NCBI GenBank assembly: GCA_050084515.1
Contig: CM114272.1
Span: forward strand, 45,322,001 to 45,386,000
Direction of reading: 5' to 3'
Length of the DNA stretch: 64,000 nt
Source of the DNA: Blasia pusilla
Lineage: Eukaryota > Marchantiophyta > Marchantiopsida > Blasiales
Position 1 is the first letter of the stretch. Each line of letters starts with the position of its first letter. The notes beneath the pieces are model-generated. The model was not told the origin of the DNA. It made no database searches and saw only the letters and a program-made list of their open reading frames with translations. The translations under genes and the position numbers were made by a program. Below, one piece after another: positions 13,201 through 26,100 of this stretch.

Positions 13201-14450
13201 GTTTGTAAATAAAAAAGGCCCTCTCTAATAATAATATCGACTAGAGATATTTTTTTCTGCGATGCACTCAGCTAGATCGATGGAAATGAAAATACTTCAC
13301 AAATGGAGAATATAATGAAATCATTACATTCGACATATGTTGAAATTATGAAGATAAAAAATAAATAGTAAAGACAAGTTTTTGCTTAAATATATGAAAA
13401 TCATGAAATCATAAAGTTGAAAAATAAATCATAAAGATAAGATATTGCTTAAATATAAAAAGAATCATGAGACTCTAATTTTGATTCTTTTTGAAATTTA
13501 TCTTTTCCCGTATTAAGTTAGAAAGAAATCAATTATCCTTATTTTTCCAACCCCATCTCTCACTTAGTAAAAACAAAAACACTTCTTTTGATTTTGTCTC
13601 AAAATATTCCTTAGAATTCCCTCACAATTAAATATTTAAAAAGAAAATTAAAATCATTTTCACACTTTTTAAGATTAATAAATTTTTCACTATTTTACTA
13701 CTATATTTTTATTTTTTATAAAGTAATATGGAATTTCTCTTCCAAAATTAACTTGAAATTAAAATTTTTAGTTTCTTCCTAAATATTTAAATAAAGTATT
13801 TATTTTTTAAATGAAAAAATTATAATGAAGGAGATTCAAAAGAAGAATTGTTTTTAAAAAAATATTTTAATTATTAAAACATCTTTTTTCTTAAGTTTTG
13901 GCTTAATATAGGCAAAATTTAAAAAAATGAAAGGACCTTCATTTAGAGCATCTAAGCAAGGCTAACACCCTTAAAAGTATGATGATTACAACATTATAAA
14001 TATTGGAAAATATATCATTTGTGTATAATGAGATAAAATAATGAGATAATTGGAAAAAATCAAGAAATACAAGTTTTTCTTTTAATTCATATCTAATGGG
14101 AAGAGAAAATTAATTTTATTGGAGAAGGAGTAGATATTTTTAATTTTATGGAAGGATGAAATTATTTAGAGGAGTGGGATATCATTTAAATATGAATTGA
14201 GGAGAGGAATTATTTAGAAGGGTGGAATTTTATTACTCTTCTGAGAATTAAGAAAATATAAATTATATTTAATTTTTGAAATACTAAATAGGAGTATTTA
14301 AAAAAATAGTTTTAATCCATATTTTATATTTTTGGAATGGAAAATGAATTTAATGGGAAAAAATAATAATTTTATTAATTAAAATTAACTTGTAATTTAG
14401 TTAGGGGATGTTATTTTGGTAGGAAGGGGAAGAATAGATTGAGGAGAAGG
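13200..14450. other. AT-rich block
   Basis: Strongly A+T rich with runs of A and T and no open frame of note. It could be a decayed element, spacer or matrix-attachment-like DNA. It ends abruptly at the gag relic. Confidence 0.6.
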
Positions 14451-14518
14451 AGGAGAAGTCAGAAGAGGCTACTTCCTCTTCCACTAGTAATATTTTAGGA
14501 GGGGTCACTCGCACCCCC

Positions 14519-15370
14519 GTGGTTGAGTTCTTTGCTCAGTTGATGGGGTACGGACGGAGAAGTTGCAGAGCATCCACGACTTCCAAAGGTCCTCGGGTGA
14601 GATTTTGCGTGAGGCTTACACTTGTCACTCAGGGGGTGACGGAGGCTCAGGCTATCGAGTCATGGTACACGATGTTGGACCGGACTCTGCGGACACGGGT
14701 GCGGGAGGGGGTGCTTCTTATGAACACCTCCCCTACTTTGAGAGATTTTTTTAAGACCGCCAAGAATATTTAGCACAACATGGCAGAGGAGAGGGTAACC
14801 GCCATGGGTTCTGGGCGAGAGCAGTCACGATTGTCTTCACCACCTGTGCCGCAATATGGACTCCGAGATAGGTCGACTGTGGCACCACGAGCTCAGGAAG
14901 GATATCGGGAGGTCGTGCCAGAGAGACCTGCACCTTCATATGTAGCTCAGCAGCAGCCGCCTACTATTACTTGTTGGTCATGTGGTAGACCCCATCATCA
15001 ATGCACTCGTCAAGGTCATGGACGTCGTCCTCATCATGGAGGAGGAGATGGTGCTGCACTTGGAGGTTATCAATGTGACTATTGTCAGAGGTATGGTCAT
15101 ACACGCGCCCGGTGTTTCAGTTTACATGCTAAGTTACGTCCGGATCGAGAGATTGCTCATGATGTAAAAAGGATCAAGAGATTGCTCAGGATGCTACAAG
15201 AGCAGATTGCCGTTATGGCATTGAAATTACCCAATGTCGGATCCGTGGCATCGACATTATATGGAGCAGCCAGAGACATGGAGGATCCTGGTTGGATGTG
15301 CGGGGTTGCCCAAATGGAGGCGGCCGCAGTTGTGATGCGTGGAGCAGCCCTAGAGTGGGATCCACAATGA
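14519..15370 (+). pseudogene. Ty3/gypsy gag relic with zinc knuckle
   Basis: The capsid segment is split over two frames: IHDFQRSSGEILREAYT in one (from 14563), then VTQGVTEAQAIESWYTML in the other (from 14519), so a frameshift lies near 14610. An in-frame TAG at 14771-14773 follows, then a 196-codon frame (14780-15370) with CWSCGRPHHQC and a canonical CX2CX4HX4C knuckle, CDYCQRYGHTRARC. The gag packages retrotransposon RNA. The capsid resembles the minus-strand relic at 33.8-34.1 kb (shared GE-LREAYT and VTQGV-EAQA), so both come from one lineage. No protease or polymerase follows in frame. Confidence 0.7.
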
Positions 15371-16999
15371 GGGGAAGCCAAGAACCAAACTAGGCTTCCT
15401 CAGTCTTTCACGTTGTCTGAGGCGACGAGGACCCCATCCATGGGTCTTGATCAGAGTTCCTAGAGAGTTGGTGATGTTGTTGGTGTGCAGGCACGGAGGG
15501 CGATTGGAAAAGTGAGTGCGATGACTCCTTTTGTTGATGCTCAGGAGGGGCATGTATTGAGCACGTTGTTGGGGGCGGCCACCGTTGTGTACCGAGCTCC
15601 TTATTTTCTGCTTCCGAAGTTATTACGTTGGGAGGTACGCCCGCCGAGGTTTTTTGGCAGGCCGCTACGCTATGTGAGCCTGGAGTTGGAGTTCTTGCAT
15701 CACGTGCAGAGGTGATTGCAGAGGAGGTGATGGACCTGCCCTTTGAGCGGATGCTTAGGGCGTCCACGTCAGATTCATGGCAGGCTGCAGCTGCTAGGAT
15801 GGCGGAGAGGCCCGCTAGACCCGTGATAGAGCATGCCATGGTTTCTCCAGGTGTATTGTTGTTGGATAACCAGGGAGAGGTCTTCCAATTGGTAGAGCTT
15901 TTAGTCTGTAACGCGTCTTGTTGGATTCAAGATCGCATCCCTTGATGTGCCCAACATTTTTGGTTAATGATTTTGGCTTGGGACTATTTTGCGGGTCTAT
16001 TGCGACTATATTGTAGCTCCTTTGCAGTTATGTTGCGTTGTGCTATGAGTGCCAAGGCCATTTTTTTTGCGACTATCGTGCAATTATCAAGATCCACAAG
16101 ATAGCCACACGAGTCCATTTTGAGACTATGGAGAGTCATATAAGGTGTGACTACAAAGAGTTGCAATTGTGAATCACTGTAAGTCAAGCTACTTGCATGA
16201 CAGTCGCAAATACTGAAATTGTGACTTTCGTGTGGCTTATGACATCCACACCAAATGTGCAAATAGGATTTGCACCATAATGAATTATGTCTATGTAGTG
16301 ATTTCAAACACTCACGCGACAACTGCAAAGATCGCCATATGGGCCCTTATTTTCACATTTTCATTTCATGTGCATTCTAGTTCCTTAATATCTAAAAATA
16401 TGTCGCGCCTAAAGAGGATTCTTGATTTTGAGTAGTGTCCGCCGGTATTATCCCCAAAATGTCAGAGACTCCTTGAGCAAGAGTAGGCTAGATAAGCTCA
16501 AGCATTACATAATTACCATGAATAAGCTTGAGCCTAAGTTCTCTACCTATCTTTTGGGACCACGCAGGCGCATGAAGTTGGAGAGTCCTCTCCACACAAA
16601 CTCTTTTGTCCATGCACCTGGTGTCAAATGCAGACGTGGGTATGTATGCGGGAGGCACGTGATCACGTCATGACATATGGTTGAGGTCGATGTAACTCAC
16701 ATCATCTCGCTCTCGCTCAAATAATGATTCCCAACTATAACTCTAATTGCTTGCCTCAACCGAAGCTGGTCCGTTAGGTGCGACCCTTAGCTCAAACCTA
16801 AAACACAACTAAATAGGCATGATGATTAGTTTATGATTCAAGGGCTTAATCAGGTAGAGAGGGAGAGTGTTCCCCCCTCTAGGTACATTTGGATTTCTCC
16901 GAGAGAACCCCACCTTCCCCATTATCCCCCTGGGCCCTTGATTTTGGCCCTTAACCTAAACGTGGTTAGCAACCCACCGACACACTTTTGACTAGTTAT
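15371..16999. other. Possible retroelement remainder, unassigned
   Basis: Frames at 15485-15715 and 15628-15945 are open and fairly GC-rich, as in the gag relic, but show no motif I recognise. From about 15990 on the sequence is noncoding. Confidence 0.35.
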
Positions 17000-18330
17000 C
17001 CATCAAGATGGCTTAGCGGAGGCTTCTTGTAGCTTATGAAAATCTTGGTCCCAAAATGCATCTTGGAGCTCAGACCCGTGTTTCATTTGTCTCATGGCTA
17101 GCGCCCTTCTTGACTCCCCGTTTGGCATCTCATGGTTTTCTTGCTGCCCTTTGCATTTCGTGACTAGTCTCCTTGAATATTAATCTTTTTTGTTGTGGAA
17201 GCGTGCGTTCAATAGGTCACGCTCTCAACGTTGATCAACATCCAAACACGCACTCATGTAAGTGGGGTCTAGATCAATCAGCGGTTCTAACTTGCCCAGT
17301 CCTTGACTCGGCCTCTCATCAAGCTCAACTTTCCCAGTTACGCGGTTTACAACATAGGCAAGTCTCGAAAGACTTGGGACAGACTTTCTGGTTGGTTTAG
17401 GAATCTCAAACGCCGTTTCGTGTTTGGCGGTTCCAATTGTACGATGGGCATCCAATGAGTCCCTAAGCGAGACACACACAAAATTAATCATGGGTTGGAA
17501 TCCAAGTGTGGCTTACGAAATCCACTCCCTTGAATCAAGTTTAGGTTTCGAGTTCCAACGCCAAACTCCCCTTCCATACCGTGTCCTTGAGACGTCGTTT
17601 GGTGCTCAAAGTGGGATTCGTGTTCCAAGACATCATGGAGAGACTCCCCCTTACTAGCACTTCTGGGGATCTCTAAGGTCCTCCTAACTTCAGGGAAAGA
17701 CAGCCAGGCCCCTCAAATTGGCCCTCAACCCGTTTGCTCTCATAGTTGTTTTTGGTCAATATCTCAGCCTCTACTTATACGTTTGCTAAGATCTTTGGTG
17801 CGTTGGAAGCGTTTCAAGATAAGCTTTCCAACGTGCTCTTATTTGTCCCAAATGAATCTTGGAGCTAAATTTTTTGGTCCAAAACATAGTCGAATTCCCC
17901 AAACGCTAGTTGTGTTCCAAAACTGATTCTCACCTCTTTGGCAACCAACCTTCCAAGACTCAACTCATCTCAAGTCTTGGTTTTCATTTGGTCTAGGTTT
18001 CCTGGTCATTAGTGGTCCATTAACAACCACTAACGCATGAAATGCACAACTCAATTGCGCGTTTTGTCTTTTGGACTTTTCCAAGAGACCTTCCAAAAGC
18101 CTCTCCAAAGCGTAATCATCGTAGTGTGAGTCCACTTGAGTTCTTATGTTCCGCTTGGTGCCTACTTGGTGTTCATTTGGTTAGGAGGGTCGCAAAACTC
18201 ACCCCTCCTTAGAAGGTTGATGCCCTCATCAGCGCAAATATTTTTAAGGTTAAGTTTTGGGAAGCCGACCCCTTAACACTGAATTGCGTTCTGGTAGCTA
18301 ACCTGCAATTCCACTTTTTGGCTTAAGTCT
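17000..18330 (-). mobile_element. Diverged LTR copy A
   Basis: Read on the plus strand this stretch resembles the reverse complement of 23960-25040. Shared phrases include GGCCCTCAACCC, TCTCTACTTAT versus CCTCTACTTAT, and at the far end the GATGCCCTCATCA block with a later GCAATTCCA-like stretch. The copies are strongly diverged. The boundaries are approximate. Because copy B follows a gypsy chromodomain on the plus strand, this copy is placed on the minus strand. Confidence 0.6.
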
Positions 18331-18350
18331 GAGTTAGAATGAGGGAACCA

Positions 18351-18371
18351 AACACGGTGAAACACCGTGTT
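18351..18371. repeat. 9-bp palindromic hairpin
   Basis: AACACGGTG and CACCGTGTT flank an AAA loop, just beyond the end of LTR copy A. Confidence 0.7.
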
Positions 18372-18716
18372 ACATATACATATCTTTCAAATTTTATTTA
18401 ACTTTCAAGAATATAGAAGACTTAGGTTCCATTAAAAATAGGAATAAAAGTAGCAAAGTAGCTAATATATGCTCAATAGAATGTAGACCAGGTCAAGGAA
18501 CAAAGGGTACAAATCTTACCAAGAGGAGGTTGTGCCCCGATAGGCCACTTAGACATTTGGGATTGAGGAGGGGGCGGATAGAAAGACCCTCCTACACCAT
18601 AAGGACCCTAACCAGGTGGGATAGATCCTACAATATCAATCCAAGACATGTAAATAATATTGTTTTTCTGATATCTTAGCAAATAGAACAAATCTAATTG
18701 ATATTAGCTAGATTCT

Positions 18717-18748
18717 TTAAAGTTAACACCTTTCGGTGTTAACTTTAA
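18717..18748. repeat. Perfect 14-bp inverted repeat, 4-nt loop
   Basis: Arms 18717-18730 and 18735-18748 (TTAAAGTTAACACC and its complement) with loop TTTC. It could be a foldback relic. No gene ends here that it could serve. Confidence 0.8.
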
Positions 18749-19219
18749 TGACTTGGATCCGAGAGTTCTTTCCTTTCCATATATGCATAACTTAAAATCA
18801 CTCGAATTACTTTTGCATTCTAGTAATCCATGACATTCACCGGTATAATTAACCCAAATACTCAATATCTATTTTGTGAAGTATATGCACAATCTAATTG
18901 AAAAAAAAAGATTGGTTGGTATTGTTGGTAAGAGTTGCTTACATGAGATGATCACTTCACGTTTACTTTGCTTTGGATGGCAGATGAGTACTGTGTAATC
19001 AAGCAATTGCCCTTCTTGCAAAGCTTGACCACTTTCACTCCCAGTTTGCATTCTACCACCTCTAGTTGCAGTGCCTATGAAACCACATGAAACATATGAA
19101 GTCATGATCAGTAGGGTTGTAGCTGCATCATCCCACCTCTTTTACATGAGTAAAAAGTTTCACTAGTTGCATGGAATGGATAAGAGGCAACAATTAGTTC
19201 CAACCAAGACTAATAAATC

Positions 19220-19549
19220 TCAGACGCGTACAAGCCTTGAAGCTTGAAGTCCAACCCTACGAAGTGCAGAAGCCATACAGATGTGATGCCAAGGTCCACG
19301 GATCAGAGGGGTCCCACAATCCTGTAAGCTTCCCAAGGAGTACAATTCATTAAAACACCAGTGAATTGTGTAGTTTACCTTCTTGCAAGCTTCTTTGAGC
19401 TCTACTTGCAATGCTTCAAATTTGGCTGTCAATTCCAGCTGTTGATTTGCCAAAGCTTCATGTTCTGCCACAATGGGACCTTCTAGAGCCTTTCTTACAA
19501 ACATGTACACACCACTACACATCATCATTGATTGAGTGAAATAATTCAC
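19220..19549 (-). other. Possible orphan exons with coiled coil
   Basis: A minus-strand frame contains a Glu/Lys/Leu-rich heptad-like stretch (EHEALANQQLELTAKFEALQ) ending at an AAG|GTAAAC donor near 19377. Another open stretch at 18930-19080 (GGRMQTGSESGQALQEGQ) follows an AG. These could be exons of a fragmentary host gene. I do not recognise the protein. Confidence 0.25.
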
Positions 19550-19559
19550 TGTCGACAGT

Positions 19560-21840
19560 CAATGGCGTTTTACATATGTTTAGTAATATCTTCACCAAAC
19601 CTCGAGCAAAGCTGATCTCTGTAATTCAGAATCACAAAATATCCATATCCTAGAAGGACGTGACTCTCTAGGCAGGATCCTGTACTCCATTTCCATATGG
19701 CGGGGCATGAGAATCAAGATCCCCATGGGCTGAGTGGTACATTGACCACACCAAAAGCTTTGCTAAGCCCTCTCTAATTCAAAGGCACATATGTACGTAC
19801 TCAATAGCCAGCGGTGGCTTATAGTGCTCCTCGATCATATAAGCTAACCAACACTATGACTACAACCAAGAGATGTCAGCATTTGGGCACGTACAAGATC
19901 TCCCCATGCCCCAAGAAAGAGGAAAGAAACTCTATCCGCCTCAAGCAAGGCTTCACAATTGTAGATAATTCTACGTTCTGTATCATGCACACTACTATTG
20001 ACCATTCATTTTAGTATTAGAATGTGTTTCCATGGCATCGGAGACATTGGAGAAAATGCATAGATGGAACGTGCGTTAAAAGATTGATTTCAAGTTTTTG
20101 GGGACTAGACATAAATATCCAGTGATTAGCTCAATTTTATCGCACTCCCTATTTGTAGATGTTATTTAATGATGACAGCCCCTGCAAAGGATGATCCCTT
20201 AATTTTAGTGTACTGTAATTAAGTCTCCTACTTTGCTTAAATCTTCCTTAAATTTTGCTACCCAAATAAAATGTGGTAGTTGTGAACAAAATTAGGCGAA
20301 ATATTGAATAATTTCCAGAAATGAAAGAAGGAGAGAGGGGTGGACATCGATGTTCATGGCCCCTTTGGCCTTAAAGTAAAGTTATCGAGTCAAATAGCTG
20401 CTATTTGATCAACCCAACACAAAGAATTTTGGAAACTTGCACAAAAGTGCAAAAGGTATACGAGTCCAGGTGTCGGAACTGGGAATCAAATCGTGAGCTA
20501 CGTGATCACTTATGATGGGGGATTCATATTCATCTTTGAGAATCCTATCGATGGTGGCAAGTTGATTCTAAGATGATGTCCCACTCGGCCTAGGTTATTG
20601 TTGTTAGCAACACCGATGATGCGAGACTACCAAGTATGCTCCTTACAGAGACCACGATCGTAGCCCGCAATAAGTTTCGTAGAATTGATGAACAATGCCA
20701 AGTGGAACACCATGAAGAAAATAAGCTATATGGACGGCCAAAATCTGGTGCCTATATATTAGACTAGATGAATCTCTCGAAGTGCCACCTCTTCTACGAC
20801 CAATTATACACAAGGCACCTCTTAGCAACTACCACACGACAAGTGCAGTGTAGCCTCACGGAAGGTAATATCCAGCGATTAGCTCTTTTTGAGCTTCCGT
20901 GGAGATTGAAACACGGAAAGAGTAGATCACAAGGGCAAAGGGCAAGGGTTGCAAAAAGAGGGCCAACGCTGTACCCCTCTACCACAGTCACACAAACCGG
21001 AAGAAATCCATGGCCGTAGGAGACCACTTCCTCTCCATCTCCTCCACAAGAGTGATTGAGATAGTCTGCCCTCCCAATCACTCCAGCTACCCACACACAA
21101 TAGTGAGAGAGAGGAATCAAAATTCCAAACCCTAAACACAATACCACATGCTTGTATACTTTACAATTTGGCCCCTCCCAAAATCTTGGACCCTTCAGAG
21201 ACCTTGATTGTATGTAAGACTTTGTACGTAGGAACTCCCACCTTTTGGGCAAGGTACATGCGCGGGAGACATTATAAGTTTATATGTTTCAAATCTTACG
21301 TCAAAAAAATATAAAAGATCTCCCGCGAATGGAAGCGTGGGAGTGTCACGATACTCTTGTTTTCTTGGCGAATGATGTTAAGCCACATGATATAACATTT
21401 TCTATTACTAGACTAAGATTAGTTGTAGTTCTAGTATTATAAACTCCATGTTATTTACATAAATTTGTATTTTTAAAATAATTTATTATCATTCCTAAAC
21501 TTACACGTGTCTATTATTTAGTATTTTTTTAAACTAGTTGTAACCACATTTAGTTTTTCCAACTAAAGTTAGTATCTATATAGGACATGTCATTATTTAA
21601 AAATGATAAGATTAAAATTTATCATAATCAAATTTATTAATAATATAATGCTAATGCCATATCATTATCTTGTAGTTCATCCTAATTGTAAAATACAACT
21701 AACATATAACATGTCAGCATTTTAAGTCTGACTAGTTGTATATGTAGTGCTATCGGATGTAGTTGTAAGTATCCTAGTCTTAAAAATATGTATTTCCTTA
21801 CAGTGAACATAGTAGGACTCGCTAATTTAGGAAGTCTTAT
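19560..21840. other. Intergenic, nothing firmly identified
   Basis: A 152-codon minus frame at 20794-21252 is open but has no recognisable family. The 21280-21840 part is AT-rich. A short inverted pair GCGGGAGA/TCTCCCGC occurs at about 21263 and 21321. Confidence 0.4.
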
Positions 21841-21852
21841 TACTAAATTAGA

Positions 21853-22998
21853 TTATGAAAAACTCTGTAATCTTTGAAGATTCATACGCCCAATTCTTTT
21901 ATGCCACACATTTGGATCTATGATTTGTTGGCCAGTTTGACCATATATTATTTTTTGAAACTTTTGCATAGAAACATCTAATTTGAATATTCTGCAAGAT
22001 CTAGTTCCTTTGGCTATCATAGTCTGGTCATCCATTGTTCCAATGAAACAACCGTTTGTGTTCAACTTCACTTGATAAGCATGTTCTACTTTCTCTCCTA
22101 CAAAGATCAAATTTCTTGCAATGGTAGGAACATAGAGAACATTTCCAAAAGCAGAAAGACCATTTGATGCTATTGGAACTTTACCGATATGCGTGATATG
22201 ATGTTGAGTATGATCTCCTATAAGCACTATTGCAAGATCTTTCATCGGTTCCATATTGTTGAATCATTTAGCTTCTGAGGTCATGTGATTTGATGCCCCA
22301 AAGTCGATGTATCAATTTTCTATCGAGTCTTTCTTGAGCATATCTCCCATATGATTAGTCATGACCAAAAGATGCTCAATTTGTAAATGTTGTTGTTCTT
22401 GATACTACCCTTGGTGTTATGGCTCCACATAGTTTTGTTGTTGCAAGGCTCTCGTTCTCATATCTTCCTTCTTCTTGCAGCAAAACTTTGCATAATGATC
22501 CTTTATCCCATAGTAATTGCAAGATCTAAGGACCTTCTATTACGGACCTCGACCCCAAAGGTTTCCACCATCATCACCTTGTGATTGTGTCTTATACTCA
22601 TTCGTAATTGATTGAGTGACGTTGTGTTGAGCGCCTCTTCTTCCATATGCTTGATATCCATCATGACCATGGAAGCTTCTACCACAACCTCTACCTCTAT
22701 TTGATCCATTACCTGCAAGTAGCATACCCTCTTGCATACTAGACGAGCTACTATTGCCTACTAAGCGTATCTCCTCACTAATTAACAATGGGACTAACTC
22801 TTGAAAGGTTGGATACTTCTTTCTCACAGAGATAGAGGTTTCAAAGGACTTGTAATCCTTTGAAAGGCCTTGAAGAGTGAAAAAAATTAGATCATCATCT
22901 TCTACTCTCATTCCAATGTTATTCAAGTGATCAAAAATATGTTTGATACTCAAAACATAATCATTGATGGTCTGCGATCCTTTTCTCACTTTGTTCAA
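21853..22998 (-). pseudogene. Ty1/copia gag to pre-integrase relic
   Basis: On the minus strand, 22998-22540 gives a copia gag core (NDYVLSIKHIFDHLNNIG, then LQGLSKDYKSFETSI), followed at about 22450-22540 by a zinc knuckle whose second Cys is Tyr (CNYYGIKDHYAKFC). Then 22254-21853 gives a GAG-pre-integrase-like segment (HHITHIGKVPI ... LYVPTIARNLI). Frames change between the parts and stops are present. Reverse transcriptase is missing. Family role: particle formation for a copia retrotransposon. Confidence 0.75.
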
Positions 22999-23149
22999 TT
23001 GCTCCGAAACGTAGAGGAAACCTACTCTCTTAGGTTACTTGTGGCCTCATCAAGTCATCCTCAAGCTCTTGAGGCTGTCCTCTAATATTTTTGAAGGCGC
23101 TCTACTAGATCTCATCAATCTATCCTAAACGACATGACAGACTTTCCAT

Positions 23150-23419
23150 GTGTCATTATTGAAGAGGTTTCCTCAAGATAATGTGCATCCCAAGCGAAAG
23201 AAAATATTGAGACCCCAACTAGTGATCATAAAGGAAGAACCAAAGTTCAAGGTGGAGACCATCTTACGTTTGAGACGTAGGGCTAATAAGTATGAGTACT
23301 TGGTCAAGTGTAAGGGCTACCATGTGAAGGAGGCGACTTGGATTACGGAGGTTGATTTGGAACATGCGCAAGAGGTGTTACAATACTTCAAAAGGATGCG
23401 GGAAAAGCACATACGCTAG
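23150..23419 (+). pseudogene. Chromovirus (Ty3/gypsy) chromodomain, C-terminal end of pol
   Basis: An 89-codon frame with a chromodomain pattern: VETILRLRR..., YLVKCKGY, then ATWITEVDL. In chromoviruses this domain ends the integrase and steers insertion to chromatin. Here the integrase upstream is absent. An LTR-like sequence (copy B) follows on the same strand. Confidence 0.75.
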
Positions 23420-23959
23420 TATATGGAGTAGCTAGGCACATAACTTATGATCGTGAAAGCTTGGGCCAAAGGCCGTTGTAACTAGAATATGCTAGTTTGC
23501 AATAAAAGAATGCATGGATTTGGAGATTCGATGCTTAGATATTTGATTGCAATTGGTTTGTGGAGGTGCATGACAATGAGTAGTTCCTCATATGCTTATG
23601 ATGTAAGTCAAGAGGAGAGACAAGGGATATTTGAGGAGAGCGATTATAGTTGGATAAGTACTTAGAATAGAACTAAGTGTAGGGTTACTAACACTTGGGC
23701 TCACCCTAGCGTCAACGAGGCATATCACTCTATCTTGGGGCTTGGGGTGATCTTACTTGTGATAGCATGAGTGAACTTAGAGACAGACCTAGGTCGAATA
23801 CGAGTGCGATCCAAAAGTATTATGACTTATGGATCTTGTAAACGTATAGGATGTTTACGTGTTGTGACCAAGTGAAGTCTTAGGTAGCACACTTAGTAAG
23901 CTTATTTGATAGGTAAGGTAAATTTGAAGGAAAAGATCTAGGCTTATCAAAGAGGAGAA

Positions 23960-25040
23960 GCTAAATGTTCTAAGTGGTGCATGTGATAACTTAAGACGTA
24001 AGCCAAAAGAGGAATTGCGGGTTAGCTACCAATACGCAATTCGATGTCAAGGGGTCGGCTTTCCAAAAATACTTGAAATTAGAAGTTTTGTGTTGATGAG
24101 GGCATCAGTCTCTAAAGAGGGATGAGTTTCACAAACCTTATAACCAAGCGTGCGTTGGTGCGAAACATCAGGACTCTAGTAGGCTCACTCTAAAATGGAT
24201 GCCCTTCAGAGAAGTCTCTTGAAGGAGACATGAGATGTGAGACACGAGTAAAGTTGAGCATTCCATGTGTTAACAATCGTGACTTGGGAAACCTAGAACA
24301 AACATGAACCAAGACTTGAGAAGAGTCAAGTCTGAGAAGAATGGATTGCCAAAGAGGATGAGAGCCGGAATTTGAACTTGATTAGTGTTTGGGGTTTTAC
24401 TATATTTTAGGTCATAACGGCTATACTTGAGAGGTATTTGGGACAAGTAATGTGATATTTGAAAGCTTATGCAAAATCGATTCCAACACAACAAAGATCC
24501 AAAAAAATGCATAAGTAGAGACTGAGAAATTTCACAAAATTTGTAAAAAGGATAGTTGGGTTGAGGGCCAAAAGGAGTGGCCCAAGAGTACTTTCCCAAA
24601 GATACGGGGAGGCCAGAGAATCCCAAAAGCATTTATAAGGGGGAGGATCTCCAAGGATATTTGGGACCTGAACTCCACTTTGGAGAGCCAAAGGGCAAAC
24701 CAAGGGATGGATTAAGAGGTTGGCATTGGGATGCGAATCCCAAGCAAAGTCCAAGGGAGTGAATTGGAAGTCACCCTTAGATTCCAACCGTGACTCATTT
24801 CTTGGATCTTGGTTAGGGACTCATCCATGGTCCGTTGGATAGTTGGGACCGTTAGGCTTGCGAGTGTCATTTGAGATGTTTGCACTTTCCAGAAAGTCTA
24901 TCCCAAGTCTAGGAAGACTTGCCCGTGTAGGGAAGTGAGGAGGTAGGATCTGTTGAGCTTTATGAGTAGCCCGAGTTGAGAACTCAAGGAGTTGGACAAC
25001 TGGTTGACTCAAACCAAGACTAATGAGAGTATGTTTGAGT
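23960..25040 (+). mobile_element. Diverged LTR copy B
   Basis: It resembles the reverse complement of 17000-18330 along its length. It lies downstream of the chromodomain frame, as the 3' LTR of a chromovirus would. The start may be earlier, close to 23420; I could only match from about 23960. Confidence 0.55.
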
Positions 25041-25049
25041 GAAGATCAA

Positions 25050-25245
25050 TAGAGTGAGCGTGACCTACTAAACGTATGCTTCCGCAACATCTGAGATTGA
25101 CATTCAAGAGGAGTAGACGCACGACAAGATCTCATGTCTCCTTCAAGAGAATTCTCCGACGCGCATCCATCCTAGTGTGAGCCTACTAGAGTCTTGATAT
25201 TTTGAATCGGCGCATGTTTGGTTATGAGGGCCACGACATATTTCT
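25050..25245 (-). mobile_element. Partial LTR copy C, inverted relative to copy B
   Basis: The reverse complement of about 25125-25240 matches 24150-24245 (shared GACTCTAGTAGGCTCAC and CTTGAAGGAGACATGAGAT). It is in the same orientation as copy A. It stops where the RT relic begins. Confidence 0.6.
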
Positions 25246-25249
25246 TGTA

Positions 25250-26100
25250 CCATGGTATTCTTACCATTTTGGTTAAAGAACGCCTTGGATAAGTTTTAGA
25301 GGGTCATAGATAGGATGTTGGCTGGTATGGATTTTACTAGATGTTACATCCAAATTATTGTAGTCTTCAACACCATGGTTGAGGAGCATGAGCGACACCT
25401 TGTGGAAGTATTTTAACAATTGCAGTTACATGGGCTGATGCTACATCTGGGCAAGTGTAAGTTCTTCTTTGACCGGATTGAGTACTTAGGTCATACGGTA
25501 TACTAAGGAGGTCTTGGTGTTCAGTAGAAAAAAGTGGAGGGGAAGGCTATATCACACATCCCACATATATGAGTCGACTTTATGCTTTCACAAGATTGAA
25601 AAACTTCTATCTATGATACGTCAAGGAATTCAATACAATTGTGAAGCCATTGACCTTTGGACTATGAGTGGTAGTGGGAAGATGAGCACGAGAGAACATT
25701 TTAACTACTCAAGGATAAATTAACATTTGCACATATCTTGAGGAGACCTATCAATGTGTCCTTTCCAACTATACATTGATCGGAGTATGTTGGGCCTTAG
25801 AGCAATACTCACCCAACTTGGTGATTAGGGCCGAAAGTTTGTAGTTCCTTATGCTAGCCGCTCGGACAATGCTACACATTCGACATTTATTCATATGAGG
25901 GAGAGTGCTTCGTTGCAATATGGTTTGTCATGCATTTTAAATGTTATTTCTTCAGTAACCCTTTCACCCTCATTGTTGATCATCAACCATTTCAATGTTT
26001 GATGGAGTCTAACACGCTTACATGGGAATTTGCCAAGTAAGCTTTGTTGTTGAAGGAGTGAAATTTCCTCGTGATACACCTACCAAGGAGGCTTAACCAA
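25250..26100 (+). pseudogene. Ty3/gypsy reverse transcriptase and RNase H relic
   Basis: Degenerate but ordered matches on the plus strand: RMLAGMDFTRCYIQI, then KCKFFFDRIEYLGHTVY (typical gypsy RT end), then LLKDKLTFAHILRRPI and QLYIDRSMLGLRAILTQLGD (RNase H start), YASRSDNATHS, and LIINHFNV/ESNTL-like text near 25970-26030. The YxDD core is not seen. Several frameshifts and stops. Confidence 0.7.

Noticed and set aside
20794-21252. 152-codon minus-strand frame
   Set aside because: Cys-rich and irregular with no family, splice or start support; probably chance.
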